Shown here piece after piece: positions 34,115 through 44,800 of a stretch of DNA of 64,000 nucleotides (position 1 is its first letter; each line of letters begins with the position of its first letter). This DNA is from Aliiroseovarius pelagivivens (GTDB lineage Bacteria; Pseudomonadota; Alphaproteobacteria; Rhodobacterales; Rhodobacteraceae): NCBI RefSeq assembly GCF_900302485.1, contig NZ_OMOI01000001.1, positions 124,001-188,000 of the forward strand. The letters run 5' to 3'. Below the pieces are notes generated by a model. It was given only the letters and a program-made list of their open reading frames with translations. It was not told the origin of the DNA and made no database searches. Position numbers and translations under genes: made by a program.

Positions 34115-34148
34115 ACGGGTGTAACAATCAATTTGCGAGGTTGATAAC

Positions 34149-34268
34149 GTGAAAAATCTGATCAAGAAGTTTGCGGATGAAGAGCTCGGCAATGCCGTTA
34201 TTGACTGGACCGTACTGATTTCGGGCGCGGTCATGATGGTCACTGCGGTGGTTCTTGCGGTGATCTAA
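34149..34268 (+). CDS. Flp-type pilin-like small protein
   Basis: A 39-residue protein from a GTG at 34149 with GCGAGG 8 bases upstream. The N-terminus KNLIKKFADEELG is basic and acidic, then NAVIDWTVLISGAVMMVTAV is a hydrophobic helix. A Gly followed by five residues with an acid at position +5 (G-NAVID) resembles the prepilin peptidase site of Flp/type IVb pilins, with Asp in place of Glu. I infer a pilin-like or pseudopilin role; no tad/cpa genes are present in the window. A terminator follows at 34371. Confidence 0.6.
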   Translation: MKNLIKKFADEELGNAVIDWTVLISGAVMMVTAVVLAVI

Positions 34269-34370
34269 CCCAATGCTCCAGTGAGTGAAGCAGTGGGCGA
34301 AATCGTCGAAAAGCGGCCCTTGGCAGGTTATCCCGACCTTATTTGTAAACGTTCTGTTGTTATGAGTATC

Positions 34371-34400
34371 GGGCGCACTTTTCGAGGTGCGCCCTATTCT
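34371..34400. terminator. Terminator between the pilin-like gene and the DUF1501 gene
   Basis: GGGCGCAC (34371-34378) pairs with GTGCGCCC (34387-34394) and is followed by TATTCTTATT on the plus strand. On the minus strand the tail is poor in T, so it mainly serves the pilin-like gene. Confidence 0.7.
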
Positions 34401-34413
34401 TATTCAAACCCAT

Positions 34414-35649
34414 TCAAGCGATGATACCGGGAAGTCCGGGCGACAGATCCAATCCCGGGAAAATGGTGCTTTCGATCTCGGACGGAGTCGCATTGAAAAG
34501 TCCCTGCATCGCCGCTGCCGCATAAAGACGGATGTCAGATGTCGGCATCAGATCGCGGCGATTATACAGATCCTCTTCCGCCAGCCCTGGCCAATCTCCA
34601 TAGATCCGACCCCCGCGAATCGCGCCGCCTGCCATGACCACTGTGCCACCGGTTCCGTGATCCGTGCCCTTGCTTCCATTTTGCCGAACCGTGCGCCCAA
34701 ACTCGGTCATGGCCATTACCGTGGTCTTGTCCCAGATTGGGCCAAGTTCGGCCTTCAGGGTAATGATCGCATCTTGCAGTTTGACGAGAGCCCGTTTGAA
34801 ATTCCGTTCCTGCCCCACATGAGTGTCCCACCCGCCGATCGAGAATGACGCGATGCGCGTCTCCTGTTTCAGCATTTCGGCGGTGAATGATGCGATCCCG
34901 TTTGTGCTGCCGTGTTCCTTGGCCATCTTCATGGCCTCCGACATGATCTGGGCAGGATCGTCCGGCGCGTCATCTGCGTTCAACAGAAGTTCCGGTCGCA
35001 GCACATCCGTCAGATCAATTGCCTCGCTCAATGCGGACGAGAACAGCGGATCGTTTTCATGTACCTTCATCATCAAAAGCCGGGTCGCTTCGGACAAGGA
35101 CAATGTCACATCTGGTGACCATCCGGATGTCGCAGCATCCCCGTTTAGTATCAGCAGGTCTTCGCGCCCAACGGCCAATGCGGTGCGCAGCTGCGTATCC
35201 GGCATGGTCTGAACCAAGCGGTTCAACCAACCGTCCCGGATGGCTCCGTCCAGACCGACCCCCGCCTCAAGAATATCCTGTCCGTCGAAATGGCTGCGCT
35301 TGTCGCGATAGGGTGTGGATACCGCTTGGCCAAAGGCCAGTTCGCCAGAGGTCCACAGACCGTGCAATTTACCTGCCGCAGGGTGCAGCGCATAGAAGTC
35401 GTTCAGCGGCAGTTTCGGATCTGCCGATGACAGGTCAGGCCGGAGACTGGAAAACAAGGGATCACCCACCGGGCGCACAAGGTCCAGGCCATCCATGCCG
35501 CCGCGCAACACGATCACCACCAATCGGTGATCGCCGGGGGTGGCTGCCAGACTGACAGGCGTAACCAGCGGGCTTGCCGCCAGAGAACAGCCCAGTACGC
35601 CCACGTTCTTCAGAAAACCGCGCCGGGAAAGGGAAGTATGTTTCGTCAT
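34414..35649 (-). CDS. DUF1501-family secreted protein with Tat signal
   Basis: A 411-residue protein. The N-terminus has a twin-arginine signal SRRGFLKNVG (from residue 8) with a hydrophobic stretch and an ALA-like cleavage area near residue 36, so it should be exported folded. The DUF1501 body shows VIVLRGGMDGLDLVRPVGDP, FDGQDILEAGVG, FSIGGWDTHVGQE and MTEFGRTVRQNGSKGTDHG. These belong to the alkaline-phosphatase-like/sulfatase superfamily by pattern, but no activity is assigned. It lies 13 bases after the DUF1800 gene, with which it usually pairs. Confidence 0.9.
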   Translation of the reverse strand: MTKHTSLSRRGFLKNVGVLGCSLAASPLVTPVSLAATPGDHRLVVIVLRGGMDGLDLVRPVGDPLFSSLRPDLSSADPKLPLNDFYALHPAAGKLHGLWTSGELAFGQAVSTPYRDKRSHFDGQDILEAGVGLDGAIRDGWLNRLVQTMPDTQLRTALAVGREDLLILNGDAATSGWSPDVTLSLSEATRLLMMKVHENDPLFSSALSEAIDLTDVLRPELLLNADDAPDDPAQIMSEAMKMAKEHGSTNGIASFTAEMLKQETRIASFSIGGWDTHVGQERNFKRALVKLQDAIITLKAELGPIWDKTTVMAMTEFGRTVRQNGSKGTDHGTGGTVVMAGGAIRGGRIYGDWPGLAEEDLYNRRDLMPTSDIRLYAAAAMQGLFNATPSEIESTIFPGLDLSPGLPGIIA

Positions 35650-35662
35650 GGGGTTCGTTCTC

Positions 35663-37048
35663 CTAGCGCCGTTGAAACTCGGGTGAGGCCAGGATGATCC
35701 CGATCGCCTCCCACCGTGTTTCAGCTGCCCGTGCCGCGAAATTGGTTGTCTCGGAAGCCTGACCAGCCAACGCGGTCTGCACGAAATCGCGCGGATCTGG
35801 CAGTTTCACATCAAAGGACGACGGGGCCGAGATCGCCCACTGAATGCGTGCGGCCAGCCCTTGGGGCGTAATCCAATCGGCTGCATCTTCCGGCCAACCA
35901 TCGGGACCGTCGGGACTCTCCCAAGGCTGCCCCATCAGCTTTAGAGGCCCGAAGAACACCAGATTGCGCTCTTTTCGCTTAAGTGATGTCAACGCGTCGG
36001 TCGGAATGCCCAAGGATCGAATGGCCGAAGCCACGAAATCGAAAGGCTGCTTTACCTTCATCTGCTTGGTCGCCCAAGAGATAGGGTGGTTCAGCAGCGT
36101 TTCATACAGGGCCATCAGGTCGCCGTCGTTCTTCGTGAAGCTGACAGTGAGCGCATCGACCAATGCCGTGTCCGGATCGTCCGACACAAAATGAGTGGCT
36201 AGCTTGCGTGCAATATGACGCGCTGTGTCCGGGTGGCGGGCAATGTCGTCCAATGCTTCGAAGATATCGTCGACCCGAGGTTTTTGACGGCCATATGATT
36301 TGCCCAACACGATTTCTGGTCCCGGATTACCTTTCTGCGGTCGAAAGCCAGTGCGCCCATCGTCATCCAAAGTGAGCCCCGCCAGAAGATTGGCAAAAGC
36401 ACGCACGTCGTCTTGGGTATAGTTTCCGTCGACACCCAAAGTGTGAAGCTCAAGGATCTCGCGCGCGAGGTTTTCATTCAGGCTGCGCTTGCCTTTCATC
36501 GCCAACTTGCTGCCTTCGCCTGCGGATGCGAATTGATCAAGATAGTGCAGCATCACCGGATGCGTGCTGCTGGCGCGCAACATGTCGGCAAAACGTCCAC
36601 CTACGTTGGGGCGTACAACATCTTCGGCAAAAGTTGATGCCACGCTTTTGAATCGTGGCCCCTTGCCGATCACCGTGAAATGGTCCGTCCAGAAGCGTAC
36701 CAAACGCTCGCGAAATGCATCTTGCGCAGTGGTGCAACGGTTCAGGGATGCCAGAAACCAAGCATCCCGCTGGCGGCTCATCTCGCGGTATTTTTCTTTG
36801 CGGGCGGTCTTTGCGATCTCGACGCCTGGCCCGCCTTTGCTGCGCGCCTTTCGAAAGGCATTGGTCAGCGTCTGGATGTCCTGAAGGTCGCCATAAACTT
36901 CGGCAAAACCCGAGATCGGAAAGCGTTCAGCCTGTGTGTCCGGTCCCGCCAACAAGTCCAGCATATGCTGAACGGATGTCGGTGATTTCAATCCCGGCCC
37001 TGGCCCATAACCAAAGCGGTTCTGTGCAATATATGGATCGAATGACAT
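35663..37048 (-). CDS. DUF1800-family protein
   Basis: A 461-residue protein starting MSFDPYIAQNRFGYGPGPG, with AGGAG 6 bases before the ATG. DUF1800 landmarks are RFGYGPG, LVRFWTDHFTV, HPVMLHYLD, SLNENLAREILELHTLGVDG, YTQDDVRAFA and the C-terminal RWEAIGIILASPEFQRR. I see no signal peptide, unlike its Tat-exported DUF1501 partner. Function is unknown. The two genes form a minus-strand operon isolated between terminators. Confidence 0.9.
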   Translation of the reverse strand: MSFDPYIAQNRFGYGPGPGLKSPTSVQHMLDLLAGPDTQAERFPISGFAEVYGDLQDIQTLTNAFRKARSKGGPGVEIAKTARKEKYREMSRQRDAWFLASLNRCTTAQDAFRERLVRFWTDHFTVIGKGPRFKSVASTFAEDVVRPNVGGRFADMLRASSTHPVMLHYLDQFASAGEGSKLAMKGKRSLNENLAREILELHTLGVDGNYTQDDVRAFANLLAGLTLDDDGRTGFRPQKGNPGPEIVLGKSYGRQKPRVDDIFEALDDIARHPDTARHIARKLATHFVSDDPDTALVDALTVSFTKNDGDLMALYETLLNHPISWATKQMKVKQPFDFVASAIRSLGIPTDALTSLKRKERNLVFFGPLKLMGQPWESPDGPDGWPEDAADWITPQGLAARIQWAISAPSSFDVKLPDPRDFVQTALAGQASETTNFAARAAETRWEAIGIILASPEFQRR

Positions 37049-37143
37049 AGAGTTCTCCTGGCACCAGACTGGCGTCCACATCATCTGTGGGCAAGCCTGA
37101 TTGTGCCAGGGGAATTATTGTTATGCGATGACAGTAGGCAAGA

Positions 37144-38994
37144 TCACTCTTGCGGAATGACCCGCAAGTGCAATTCGCGCAGCTGTTCATTCAGCGGCTC
37201 GGAAGGCGCGTTCATCATCAGATCTTCAGCGCGCTGGTTCATCGGGAACATCACTACTTCGCGGATGTTTTCCTGATCGGCCAGCAGCATCACGATGCGA
37301 TCGACACCAGCGGCACAGCCACCGTGCGGGGGCGCGCCGTACTGGAAGGCGTTGACCATGCCACCAAAGCGTTTGATGACTTCGTTCTTGCCATAGCCGG
37401 CAAGTTCAAAGGCCTTGAACATGATCTCGGGCTGGTGGTTCCGGATCGCACCCGACAACAGTTCGTATCCGTTGCAGGCCAGGTCATACTGGAAGCCTTT
37501 GACGTGCAGCGGATCGCCCAGAAGCGCGTCCAGACCGCCTTGCGGCATCGAGAACGGGTTGTGGTCGAAATCAAGGCCACCGTTTTCTTCGTCCAGCTGG
37601 AAGATCGGGAAATCGACGATCCATGCGAAGGCGAAGCGGTTTTGATCGGTCAGGCCCAGCTCGTCGCCGATGGTTGTGCGGGCACGGCCAGCGACACCTT
37701 CAAAGGCTTTCGGCTTGCCACCAAGGAAGAAGGCTGCGTCGCCGACGTTCAGACCCAGTTGCTGGCGGATTGCTTCGGTGCGCTCGGGGCCGATGTTCTT
37801 GGCCAGCGGACCTGCGGCTTCCATGCCACCTTCCACTTCGCCCGATTTCAGCTTGGCTTGGGCTTCTTTCACCGTGATGCCCAGCTCTTGTGCCACGGCA
37901 TCTGCGGTTTTCTCGCGCCAGAAGATATAGCCCATGCCGGGCAGACCTTCTTGCTGCGCGAATTTGTTCATCCGGTCGCAGAACTTGCGCGAGCCACCTT
38001 TCGGGGCGGGAATGGCGCGGATCTCGGTTCCGTCCTGCTCGAGCAGTTTGGCGAAGATCGCGAAGCCCGACCCGCGGAAGTGCTCTGACACGATCTGCAT
38101 CTTGATCGGGTTGCGCAGGTCCGGCTTGTCGGTTTTTTTTTTCAAGCAGAAGACGGCATACGAGATCTGTTCCCATGTCTGGTCGACCTTGCGGTCGCCG
38201 CCAAATTCTTCAAAGACGCCGCGCAGAACCGGCTCGATCGTGTCGAACACGTCCTGCTGGGTGACGAAGCTCATCTCCATATCAAGCTGATAGAAGTCGG
38301 TGGGCGAACGGTCTGCGCGCGGGTCTTCATCACGGAAGCACGGCGCGATCTGGAAATATTTGTCGAAGCCCGCGACCATCATCAGCTGTTTGAACTGCTG
38401 AGGGGCCTGCGGCAGCGCATAGAATTTGCCCGGGTGCAGGCGCGACGGCACAAGGAAGTCACGCGCACCTTCAGGGCTAGAGGCCGTGATGATCGGGGTC
38501 TGGTATTCGCGGAAGCCCTGATCCCACATACGCTTGCGCATCGACGTCACAACGTCCGAACGCAGCTTCATGTTCTCTTGCATGACCTCGCGGCGCAGAT
38601 CGAGGAAGCGGTATTTCAGGCGTGTCTCTTCCGGGTATTCCTGATCGCCAAAAACCATCAGCGGCAGTTCTTCCGCGGCGCCCAGAACTTCCAGATCACG
38701 TACGAAGACTTCGACTTCGCCGGTCGGGATTTTCGGGTTCACCAGATCTTCGTCACGCGCTTTCACGTTGCCGTCGATGCGAATGCACCATTCCGCGCGG
38801 ACTTTCTCCATCTCGGCGAAGACCGGGCTGTCAGGGTCACAAAGTACCTGCGTCACGCCGTAATGGTCGCGCAGGTCGATGAACAGGATGCCGCCATGGT
38901 CGCGGACACGATGGACCCAGCCCGAAAGGCGGACGGTCTCACCGACGTTGGATTTGTTCAGTTCAGCACAGGTGTGGCTGCGATAGGCGTGCAT
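37144..38994 (-). CDS. aspS: Aspartyl-tRNA synthetase, with an assembly-corrupted segment
   Basis: Class II synthetase of 616 residues that charges tRNA-Asp (in this clade perhaps also tRNA-Asn). The N-terminal OB-fold anticodon domain ([20 protein letters not shown]), class II motif 2 ([10 protein letters not shown]), the GAD insertion and motif 3 ([13 protein letters not shown]) are intact. Around residues 276-290, [19 protein letters not shown] departs from the family pattern, which normally has LKYG before TDKPDL. This stretch is encoded by 38133-38166, which is sequencing-adapter DNA. The frame is kept. The true gene is probably normal, and the listed residues there should not be trusted. 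Confidence 0.93.
   Translation of the reverse strand: MHAYRSHTCAELNKSNVGETVRLSGWVHRVRDHGGILFIDLRDHYGVTQVLCDPDSPVFAEMEKVRAEWCIRIDGNVKARDEDLVNPKIPTGEVEVFVRDLEVLGAAEELPLMVFGDQEYPEETRLKYRFLDLRREVMQENMKLRSDVVTSMRKRMWDQGFREYQTPIITASSPEGARDFLVPSRLHPGKFYALPQAPQQFKQLMMVAGFDKYFQIAPCFRDEDPRADRSPTDFYQLDMEMSFVTQQDVFDTIEPVLRGVFEEFGGDRKVDQTWEQISYAVFCLKKKTDKPDLRNPIKMQIVSEHFRGSGFAIFAKLLEQDGTEIRAIPAPKGGSRKFCDRMNKFAQQEGLPGMGYIFWREKTADAVAQELGITVKEAQAKLKSGEVEGGMEAAGPLAKNIGPERTEAIRQQLGLNVGDAAFFLGGKPKAFEGVAGRARTTIGDELGLTDQNRFAFAWIVDFPIFQLDEENGGLDFDHNPFSMPQGGLDALLGDPLHVKGFQYDLACNGYELLSGAIRNHQPEIMFKAFELAGYGKNEVIKRFGGMVNAFQYGAPPHGGCAAGVDRIVMLLADQENIREVVMFPMNQRAEDLMMNAPSEPLNEQLRELHLRVIPQE
38133..38166. other. Illumina P7 adapter sequence plus a ten-base homopolymer inside aspS
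   Basis: 38143-38166 is an exact 24-base match to the P7 flow-cell adapter, and 38133-38142 is ten T. On the aspS coding strand this reads as the reverse complement of P7 followed by A10, which is what a read that runs off a short library insert looks like. This is a technical artefact, not biology. Confidence 0.95.
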
Positions 38995-39191
38995 GTCAGG
39001 CTCCCACGAGCGGTTCTATAATCTCGGGCCGATACACCTGCCTTGGCAGGCAAAGTCAAGCCGCAGCAACACCAATGGCGCAAAAGAGACCCTACAAGGT
39101 GCAATTTTCTTGGCGTTGGCTGTGCCGCTGGCTAGAAAACCTCTATTGATCCCCACCAACAGGTGGGCAGAGGTTTAGAGGCAAAGACCGA

Positions 39192-40481
39192 ATGGTCGGG
39201 CAATTTGATCACGCAAACACATCCGCTGGATCGCGGCAGGCTTATACCGTTTTGCTGGTTTTGGGTGTTGCGCTTGTTGTGATGCACTGGGGGCGCTTCC
39301 CGCCAGATTTCTCGGCGCTGTACTTTGCTGGGCAGTTTTATGGCGAAGGTGCTGTTGCCGCGATCTATCCCCAAAGCGAGACATTTTTCTGGGATGTGCC
39401 ACCACCTGATTGGCGGGCTAAAGCAGATGCCGCCAGCGAGCTGTACAAACAACCCGCCCGCATTGTGACGCCGTATATCTATCCTCCGCTTTGGGTGGTG
39501 CCATTGTCATGGCTGTCATCGCTGCTGGATTTCCGGCAGGCCGCACATGCAATGCTTCTGGCAAATGTAGCGGCGCTTTTGGCGATGGTTCGGATCGGGT
39601 ATGACCTGTTGGCGCCCAAGCGGATTGCAGTCCTGCATTGGGTGCTGATCTTGTCGGCCATACTTCTGACCAGCACCGTGTCCCGGCTGGCACTTCACCT
39701 TGGGCAACCACAGATCTTCGTGTCCTTTCTGACGCTTTTGGCGTTTGCGGATCTTGCCAAAAATCGCCCGATGCGTGCTGGCGGGTGGCTTGCGCTTGCG
39801 GCCTCGATCAAACTGGCTCCGGCACTTTTCGTGGTGATTTTCATCATGGAGCGAAACTGGAAAGCCGCTGGAAGCTTTGTTGTCATCGGCGGTGTCCTTG
39901 CCGCGATGTCAATTCTGACGATGGGCTGGCCGCTGCACGACCTGTTCTTAACTAAACTGTCGCAGATCGACGGTCAGGTGCTGGTCTCGCGTCTGAATCT
40001 CAGCCTTGAACTGGGCCTGCTTCAGCTTGATCACCTGACGCGCGGAGCGTTCTCGTTGGCGGTCTACAAGCCCGACATGCTGCCCGAGCCAGCTTGGGTG
40101 ACATGGGCCACGCGCGCACTTTTGCTGGGTGGATTGGTTGTGATCTATGTGTGCACCCGGTCGGCTGATCCGCGTTTTCGTATCTGGTCGCGTCTGTCGC
40201 TGGTCGCGCTTCTGCTTCTGCTCACCAGCCCGCTGGGGTGGCTGCACTATATGATTTTACCTCTCATGCTCTTGCCGGGGGTGCTTGAGCGGTCGAACTG
40301 CGGATGGGGGGCGATCTTGATTGCAGGGGCGGCCATTGGCTATGCCTTGCCGCTTTATCTGCAACTGGTTGAGTTCGCGCAGACCTTCTTGCTGCAATCC
40401 TTCCTCTATACCGCGATCAGCCTTGCGATCTTCGCGACAGTTCTTTTCGGAGCCAGCCAGCCCGAAAGGCAAAACCAATGA
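39192..40481 (+). CDS. GT87-family (DUF2029) membrane glycosyltransferase-like protein, copy 1
   Basis: A 429-residue polytopic membrane protein with about ten helices. GT87/DUF2029 features are DFSALYFAGQFYGEGA near the N-terminus, TPYIYPPLWVVPLSW, LGQPQIFVSFLTLLAF and LALAASIKLAPALFVVIFIM. Family members use polyprenyl-phosphate sugars, for example mannosyltransferases; the substrate here is unknown. Its stop overlaps the start of a paralogue (ATGA). No capsule or O-antigen genes are nearby. Confidence 0.85.
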   Translation: MVGQFDHANTSAGSRQAYTVLLVLGVALVVMHWGRFPPDFSALYFAGQFYGEGAVAAIYPQSETFFWDVPPPDWRAKADAASELYKQPARIVTPYIYPPLWVVPLSWLSSLLDFRQAAHAMLLANVAALLAMVRIGYDLLAPKRIAVLHWVLILSAILLTSTVSRLALHLGQPQIFVSFLTLLAFADLAKNRPMRAGGWLALAASIKLAPALFVVIFIMERNWKAAGSFVVIGGVLAAMSILTMGWPLHDLFLTKLSQIDGQVLVSRLNLSLELGLLQLDHLTRGAFSLAVYKPDMLPEPAWVTWATRALLLGGLVVIYVCTRSADPRFRIWSRLSLVALLLLLTSPLGWLHYMILPLMLLPGVLERSNCGWGAILIAGAAIGYALPLYLQLVEFAQTFLLQSFLYTAISLAIFATVLFGASQPERQNQ

Positions 40482-41746
40482 CGGATCGTAAGGACAAAGT
40501 CCTGAGCATTGTCATCCTAGGAGTGTTCGTCGCTGTGACGCTTCACAGCTATTGGGGCAACTGGCCGGTTGATCTGTCAGCGGTTTATTTTGCGGCCTAT
40601 TTCTTTGACGCCGGCGCCTATGACTTGGTTTACGCACCGGACGGTCAGGCATTCTGGGACCGGGCACATCCCGAGTGGCGTGAACTGGCCCGTGCGCAGG
40701 GGTATGACGCGAACCTGTTGCCAGCCTATGTCTACCCGCCGCTCTGGGCGGCAGTTTTGGGTCCGTGGGCCAGTGCGGTGTCCTTTGCAAGCTTCGCGAA
40801 CACCTTCCTGCTTGGCTTTCTGGCGGCGATCATCGGGATGATCCTGATGGCATATAAAATGGCCCGCCAATTCGCGACCACAGCAGGCACACGGGTGATT
40901 CCCTTTGCGCCATTCTGCCTGATCGGGGTTCTTCTGGCTGGATACACGTCCTTCGGCTCGATTTCTTTTCAGCTGGGGCAACCCCAAATTCTGGTCTCGT
41001 TTCTGCTGATGCTTTGCCTGTACCTGCTAAGTCTCGACAAAGACATCTCGGCAGGATCCGTGCTGGCATTGGCGGCGGCGATAAAGCTGATGCCTGCGAT
41101 GCTGGTGGTGCTGTTCGTCATGGAGCGACGGTGGCGTGCGCTGGGTGCATTTGTGGTGGCAGGGGCGCTGTTGGCGGGATTGTCTGTGATCGTCGCGGGC
41201 TGGCCGATGCATCAGGCTTTGCTTGAACGCATTGGGAATCTGTCGTCGCAAATCTCTATCAGCAGGCTGGGTATCGGGATTGAAACGGTGCTTTACCACA
41301 TCGGGCAAGCCGCGAATGGCGAGGTGCAGTGGCTGATTGAACGCCCTGATCTGGTGGACAAACCCGCTTGGCTGGCAGCGAGCAACCGAGCCATTCTGGC
41401 TGCAGGTCTGCTTGCAATCTGGTGGTACACCCACCCGGTTCTTCCGCAGATCCGTTTGTGGGCCCGGTTTACGCTTCTTTTTGTGTTGGTCGTGACAACC
41501 GCATCCTTGTCGTGGCTCCACTACCTGATGTTGCCAGCGATACTGGCGATGATCTTGCTCGGTCTTTCTCCGAGCCGATGGGTCCGCCTTGTTTTGCTGT
41601 GCAGTATGCTGGTCACAAGCTTGCCCATCTATTTGTACCTGCTGGACACCTCGCTTGCCGGTTATGGCGAGGTCTACCTGCATCTGGCCCTGATCGTGGC
41701 CGTGATGCTCTCACTTTTGCTAACGGTGCGCAGGCATCGCGGATGA
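40478..41746 (+). CDS. GT87-family (DUF2029) membrane glycosyltransferase-like protein, copy 2
   Basis: A 422-residue paralogue of the upstream gene, with the same landmarks in the same order: DLSAVYFAAYFFDAGAYDLV, AYVYPPLWAAVLGPW, LGQPQILVSFLLMLCLY and LALAAAIKLMPAMLVVLFVM. The 4-bp overlap and similar length mark a tandem duplication with cotranscription. About ten membrane helices. Whether the two proteins act as a pair is not known. Confidence 0.85.
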   Translation: MTDRKDKVLSIVILGVFVAVTLHSYWGNWPVDLSAVYFAAYFFDAGAYDLVYAPDGQAFWDRAHPEWRELARAQGYDANLLPAYVYPPLWAAVLGPWASAVSFASFANTFLLGFLAAIIGMILMAYKMARQFATTAGTRVIPFAPFCLIGVLLAGYTSFGSISFQLGQPQILVSFLLMLCLYLLSLDKDISAGSVLALAAAIKLMPAMLVVLFVMERRWRALGAFVVAGALLAGLSVIVAGWPMHQALLERIGNLSSQISISRLGIGIETVLYHIGQAANGEVQWLIERPDLVDKPAWLAASNRAILAAGLLAIWWYTHPVLPQIRLWARFTLLFVLVVTTASLSWLHYLMLPAILAMILLGLSPSRWVRLVLLCSMLVTSLPIYLYLLDTSLAGYGEVYLHLALIVAVMLSLLLTVRRHRG

Positions 41747-41852
41747 ATCCGTAAACAGGGCTTGCAGAAACCCCCCTCATGTCTATAACCCACGACAATT
41801 TGCTTGCGGGTGAGAATCCGTAACGCGATCCAGTCTGCCGATGGGGGTTACC

Positions 41853-44800
41853 ATGCCGAAAAGAACCGATATCAACTCGATCATGATCATCGGCGCGGGG
41901 CCCATTATTATTGGGCAGGCCTGCGAGTTTGACTACTCGGGTGCGCAAGCTTGTAAAGCGCTGCGCGAAGAAGGCTACCGCGTCATTCTGGTGAACTCGA
42001 ACCCGGCGACGATCATGACCGACCCAGGTCTGGCTGATGCCACGTATATCGAGCCGATCACCGCCGAAGTCGTCGCCAAGATCATCGAGAAAGAGCGCCC
42101 CGACGCGCTGCTGCCCACGATGGGTGGTCAGACGGGTCTGAACACCGCGCTGGAACTGGACGATCTGGGAGTGCTGGACAAGTACAATGTGGAACTGATC
42201 GGCGCCAAGCGCGACGCCATCGAGATGGCTGAAGACCGCAAGCTGTTCCGCGAAGCGATGGACCGTCTGGGCATCGAAAATCCCCGTGCCACCATCGCAA
42301 CCACGATGGAAGAATGCATGGACGCGTTGGACGATATCGGCCTGCCCGCCATCATCCGCCCCGCTTTCACCATGGGTGGCACTGGCGGTGGCGTGGCGTA
42401 TAACCGCGAAGAATACGAACACTATTGCGGCACCGGCCTAGACGCTTCGCCCGTCAATCAGATCCTGATCGACGAAAGCCTTTTGGGTTGGAAAGAATTC
42501 GAGATGGAGGTCGTGCGTGACACCGCCGACAACGCCATCATCGTGTGTTCCATCGAAAACATCGATCCGATGGGTGTGCACACGGGCGACTCGATCACTG
42601 TCGCGCCTGCGCTGACCCTGACCGATAAAGAATTCCAACTGATGCGCACCCACTCGATCAACGTGCTGCGCGAGATCGGTGTGGAAACTGGCGGATCGAA
42701 CGTGCAGTGGGCTGTGAACCCTGCCGACGGTCGTATGGTCGTCATCGAAATGAACCCGCGCGTGTCGCGTTCGTCGGCGCTGGCCTCGAAAGCCACCGGT
42801 TTCCCAATTGCCAAGATCGCCGCGAAACTGGCCGTGGGCTATACGCTGGACGAGCTGGACAACGACATCACCAAGGTCACGCCCGCCTCGTTCGAGCCGA
42901 CCATCGACTATGTCGTCACCAAGATCCCGCGTTTCGCCTTCGAGAAATTTCCCGGAGCCAAGCCCGAACTGACCACCGCGATGAAATCCGTGGGCGAGGT
43001 CATGTCGATCGGCCGCACCATCCACGAATCGATGCAGAAGGCTCTGGCCTCGATGGAAACCGGTCTGACCGGCTTTGACGAGATCGAGATTGAAGGTGCG
43101 CCCGAAGAGCCCGCCATCATCAAAGCCATCTCGGAACAACGTCCTGACCGCATCCTGAAGATCGCACAGGCCATGCGCCACGGCATGTCGAATTCCGACA
43201 TCCAGCGCGTGACGGCGTTCGACCCGTGGTTCCTGGATCGCATCCGCGAAATCGTGGACGCTGAAGCTGAGGTTCGCGAAAACGGTCTGTCGCAAGACGA
43301 GGCTGGGCTGCGTAAGCTTAAGATGATGGGCTTTACGGACGCCCGTCTGGCCACGCTCAGCGGTCGCACTGAAAAAGACGTGCGCGACACGCGCCGGAAT
43401 GCTGGCGTGAACGCCGTATTCAAGCGCATCGACACCTGCGCCGCTGAATTTGAAGCGCAAACGCCTTACATGTATTCGACCTATGAAGCCCCGATGATGG
43501 GCGAGGTGGAATGCGAAGCTCGCCCGTCCGACCGTAAGAAAGTCGTTATTTTGGGCGGTGGTCCGAACCGGATCGGGCAGGGGATCGAGTTCGATTACTG
43601 CTGCTGTCACGCCTGTTTCGCGCTGACGGATGCTGGCTATGAAACCATCATGGTCAACTGTAACCCGGAAACGGTGTCGACCGACTATGACACGTCGGAC
43701 CGTCTGTATTTCGAACCGCTGACGTTCGAACACGTGATGGAAATTCTGCGTGTCGAACAGGACAACGGCACGCTGCATGGCGTCATTGTTCAGTTCGGCG
43801 GTCAGACCCCACTGAAGCTGGCCAATGCGCTGGAAGCAGAAGGTATTCCGATCCTTGGCACCACGCCGGACGCCATCGACCTTGCGGAAGATCGCGAACG
43901 TTTCCAGGCGCTGGTAAACCAGCTGGGTCTATTGCAACCGAAGAACGGCATTGCTTCGACCGACGAGCAAGCGCTTGAAATTGCCGAAGACATCGGCTTC
44001 CCGCTGGTGATCCGCCCGTCTTACGTTCTGGGTGGCCGCGCGATGGAGATCGTGCGCGACATGAGCCAGCTGAAACGCTACATCGCTGAGGCCGTCGTGG
44101 TGTCGGGCGACAGCCCTGTTCTGCTCGACAGCTATCTGGCTGGCGCGATCGAGGTTGACGTGGATGCGCTTTGCGACGGCGAAACCGTGCATGTCGCGGG
44201 CATCATGCAGCACATTGAAGAGGCTGGCGTTCACTCGGGCGACAGTGGCTGCTCGTTGCCGCCCTACAGCCTGTCTGCCGACATCATTGCCCGGCTGCGT
44301 CACCAGTCGCACCAACTTGCACTGGCACTGAACGTGGTTGGCCTGATGAACGTGCAGTTTGCCGTGAAAGACGACGAGATCTATCTGATCGAGGTTAACC
44401 CTCGCGCTTCGCGTACTGTGCCGTTCGTGGCGAAGGCGGTTCTGTCGCCCATCGCCTCGATCGCTGCGCGCGTCATGGCGGGTGAAAAGCTGGACGCCTT
44501 CGATCTGGTTAACCCCGAGATCGACACCTACGCAGTGAAAGAGGCCGTACTGCCCTTCGCACGCTTCCCCGGTGTGGACACGATCCTAGGCCCGGAAATG
44601 CGGTCGACCGGCGAAGTCATGGGCGCGGACAAGGATTTCGCCATGGCCTTCCTGAAGGCCCAGCTGGGCGCTGGCACCATGCTGCCGACCGAAGGCACAG
44701 TGTTCCTGTCGATCAAGGATGGCGACAAGACCCCGCAACTGGTCGAAACCGCTCAGATGCTGGTCGAACAGGGCTTCCGCATCATTGCGACGTCGGGCAC

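Noticed and set aside
42438..43778. Long open frame (446 codons) on the minus strand opposite carB
   Set aside because: It is fully antisense to a certain gene, has no ribosome-binding site or recognisable domain, and is His/Arg/Asp-rich as expected from the reverse reading of GC-biased codons.
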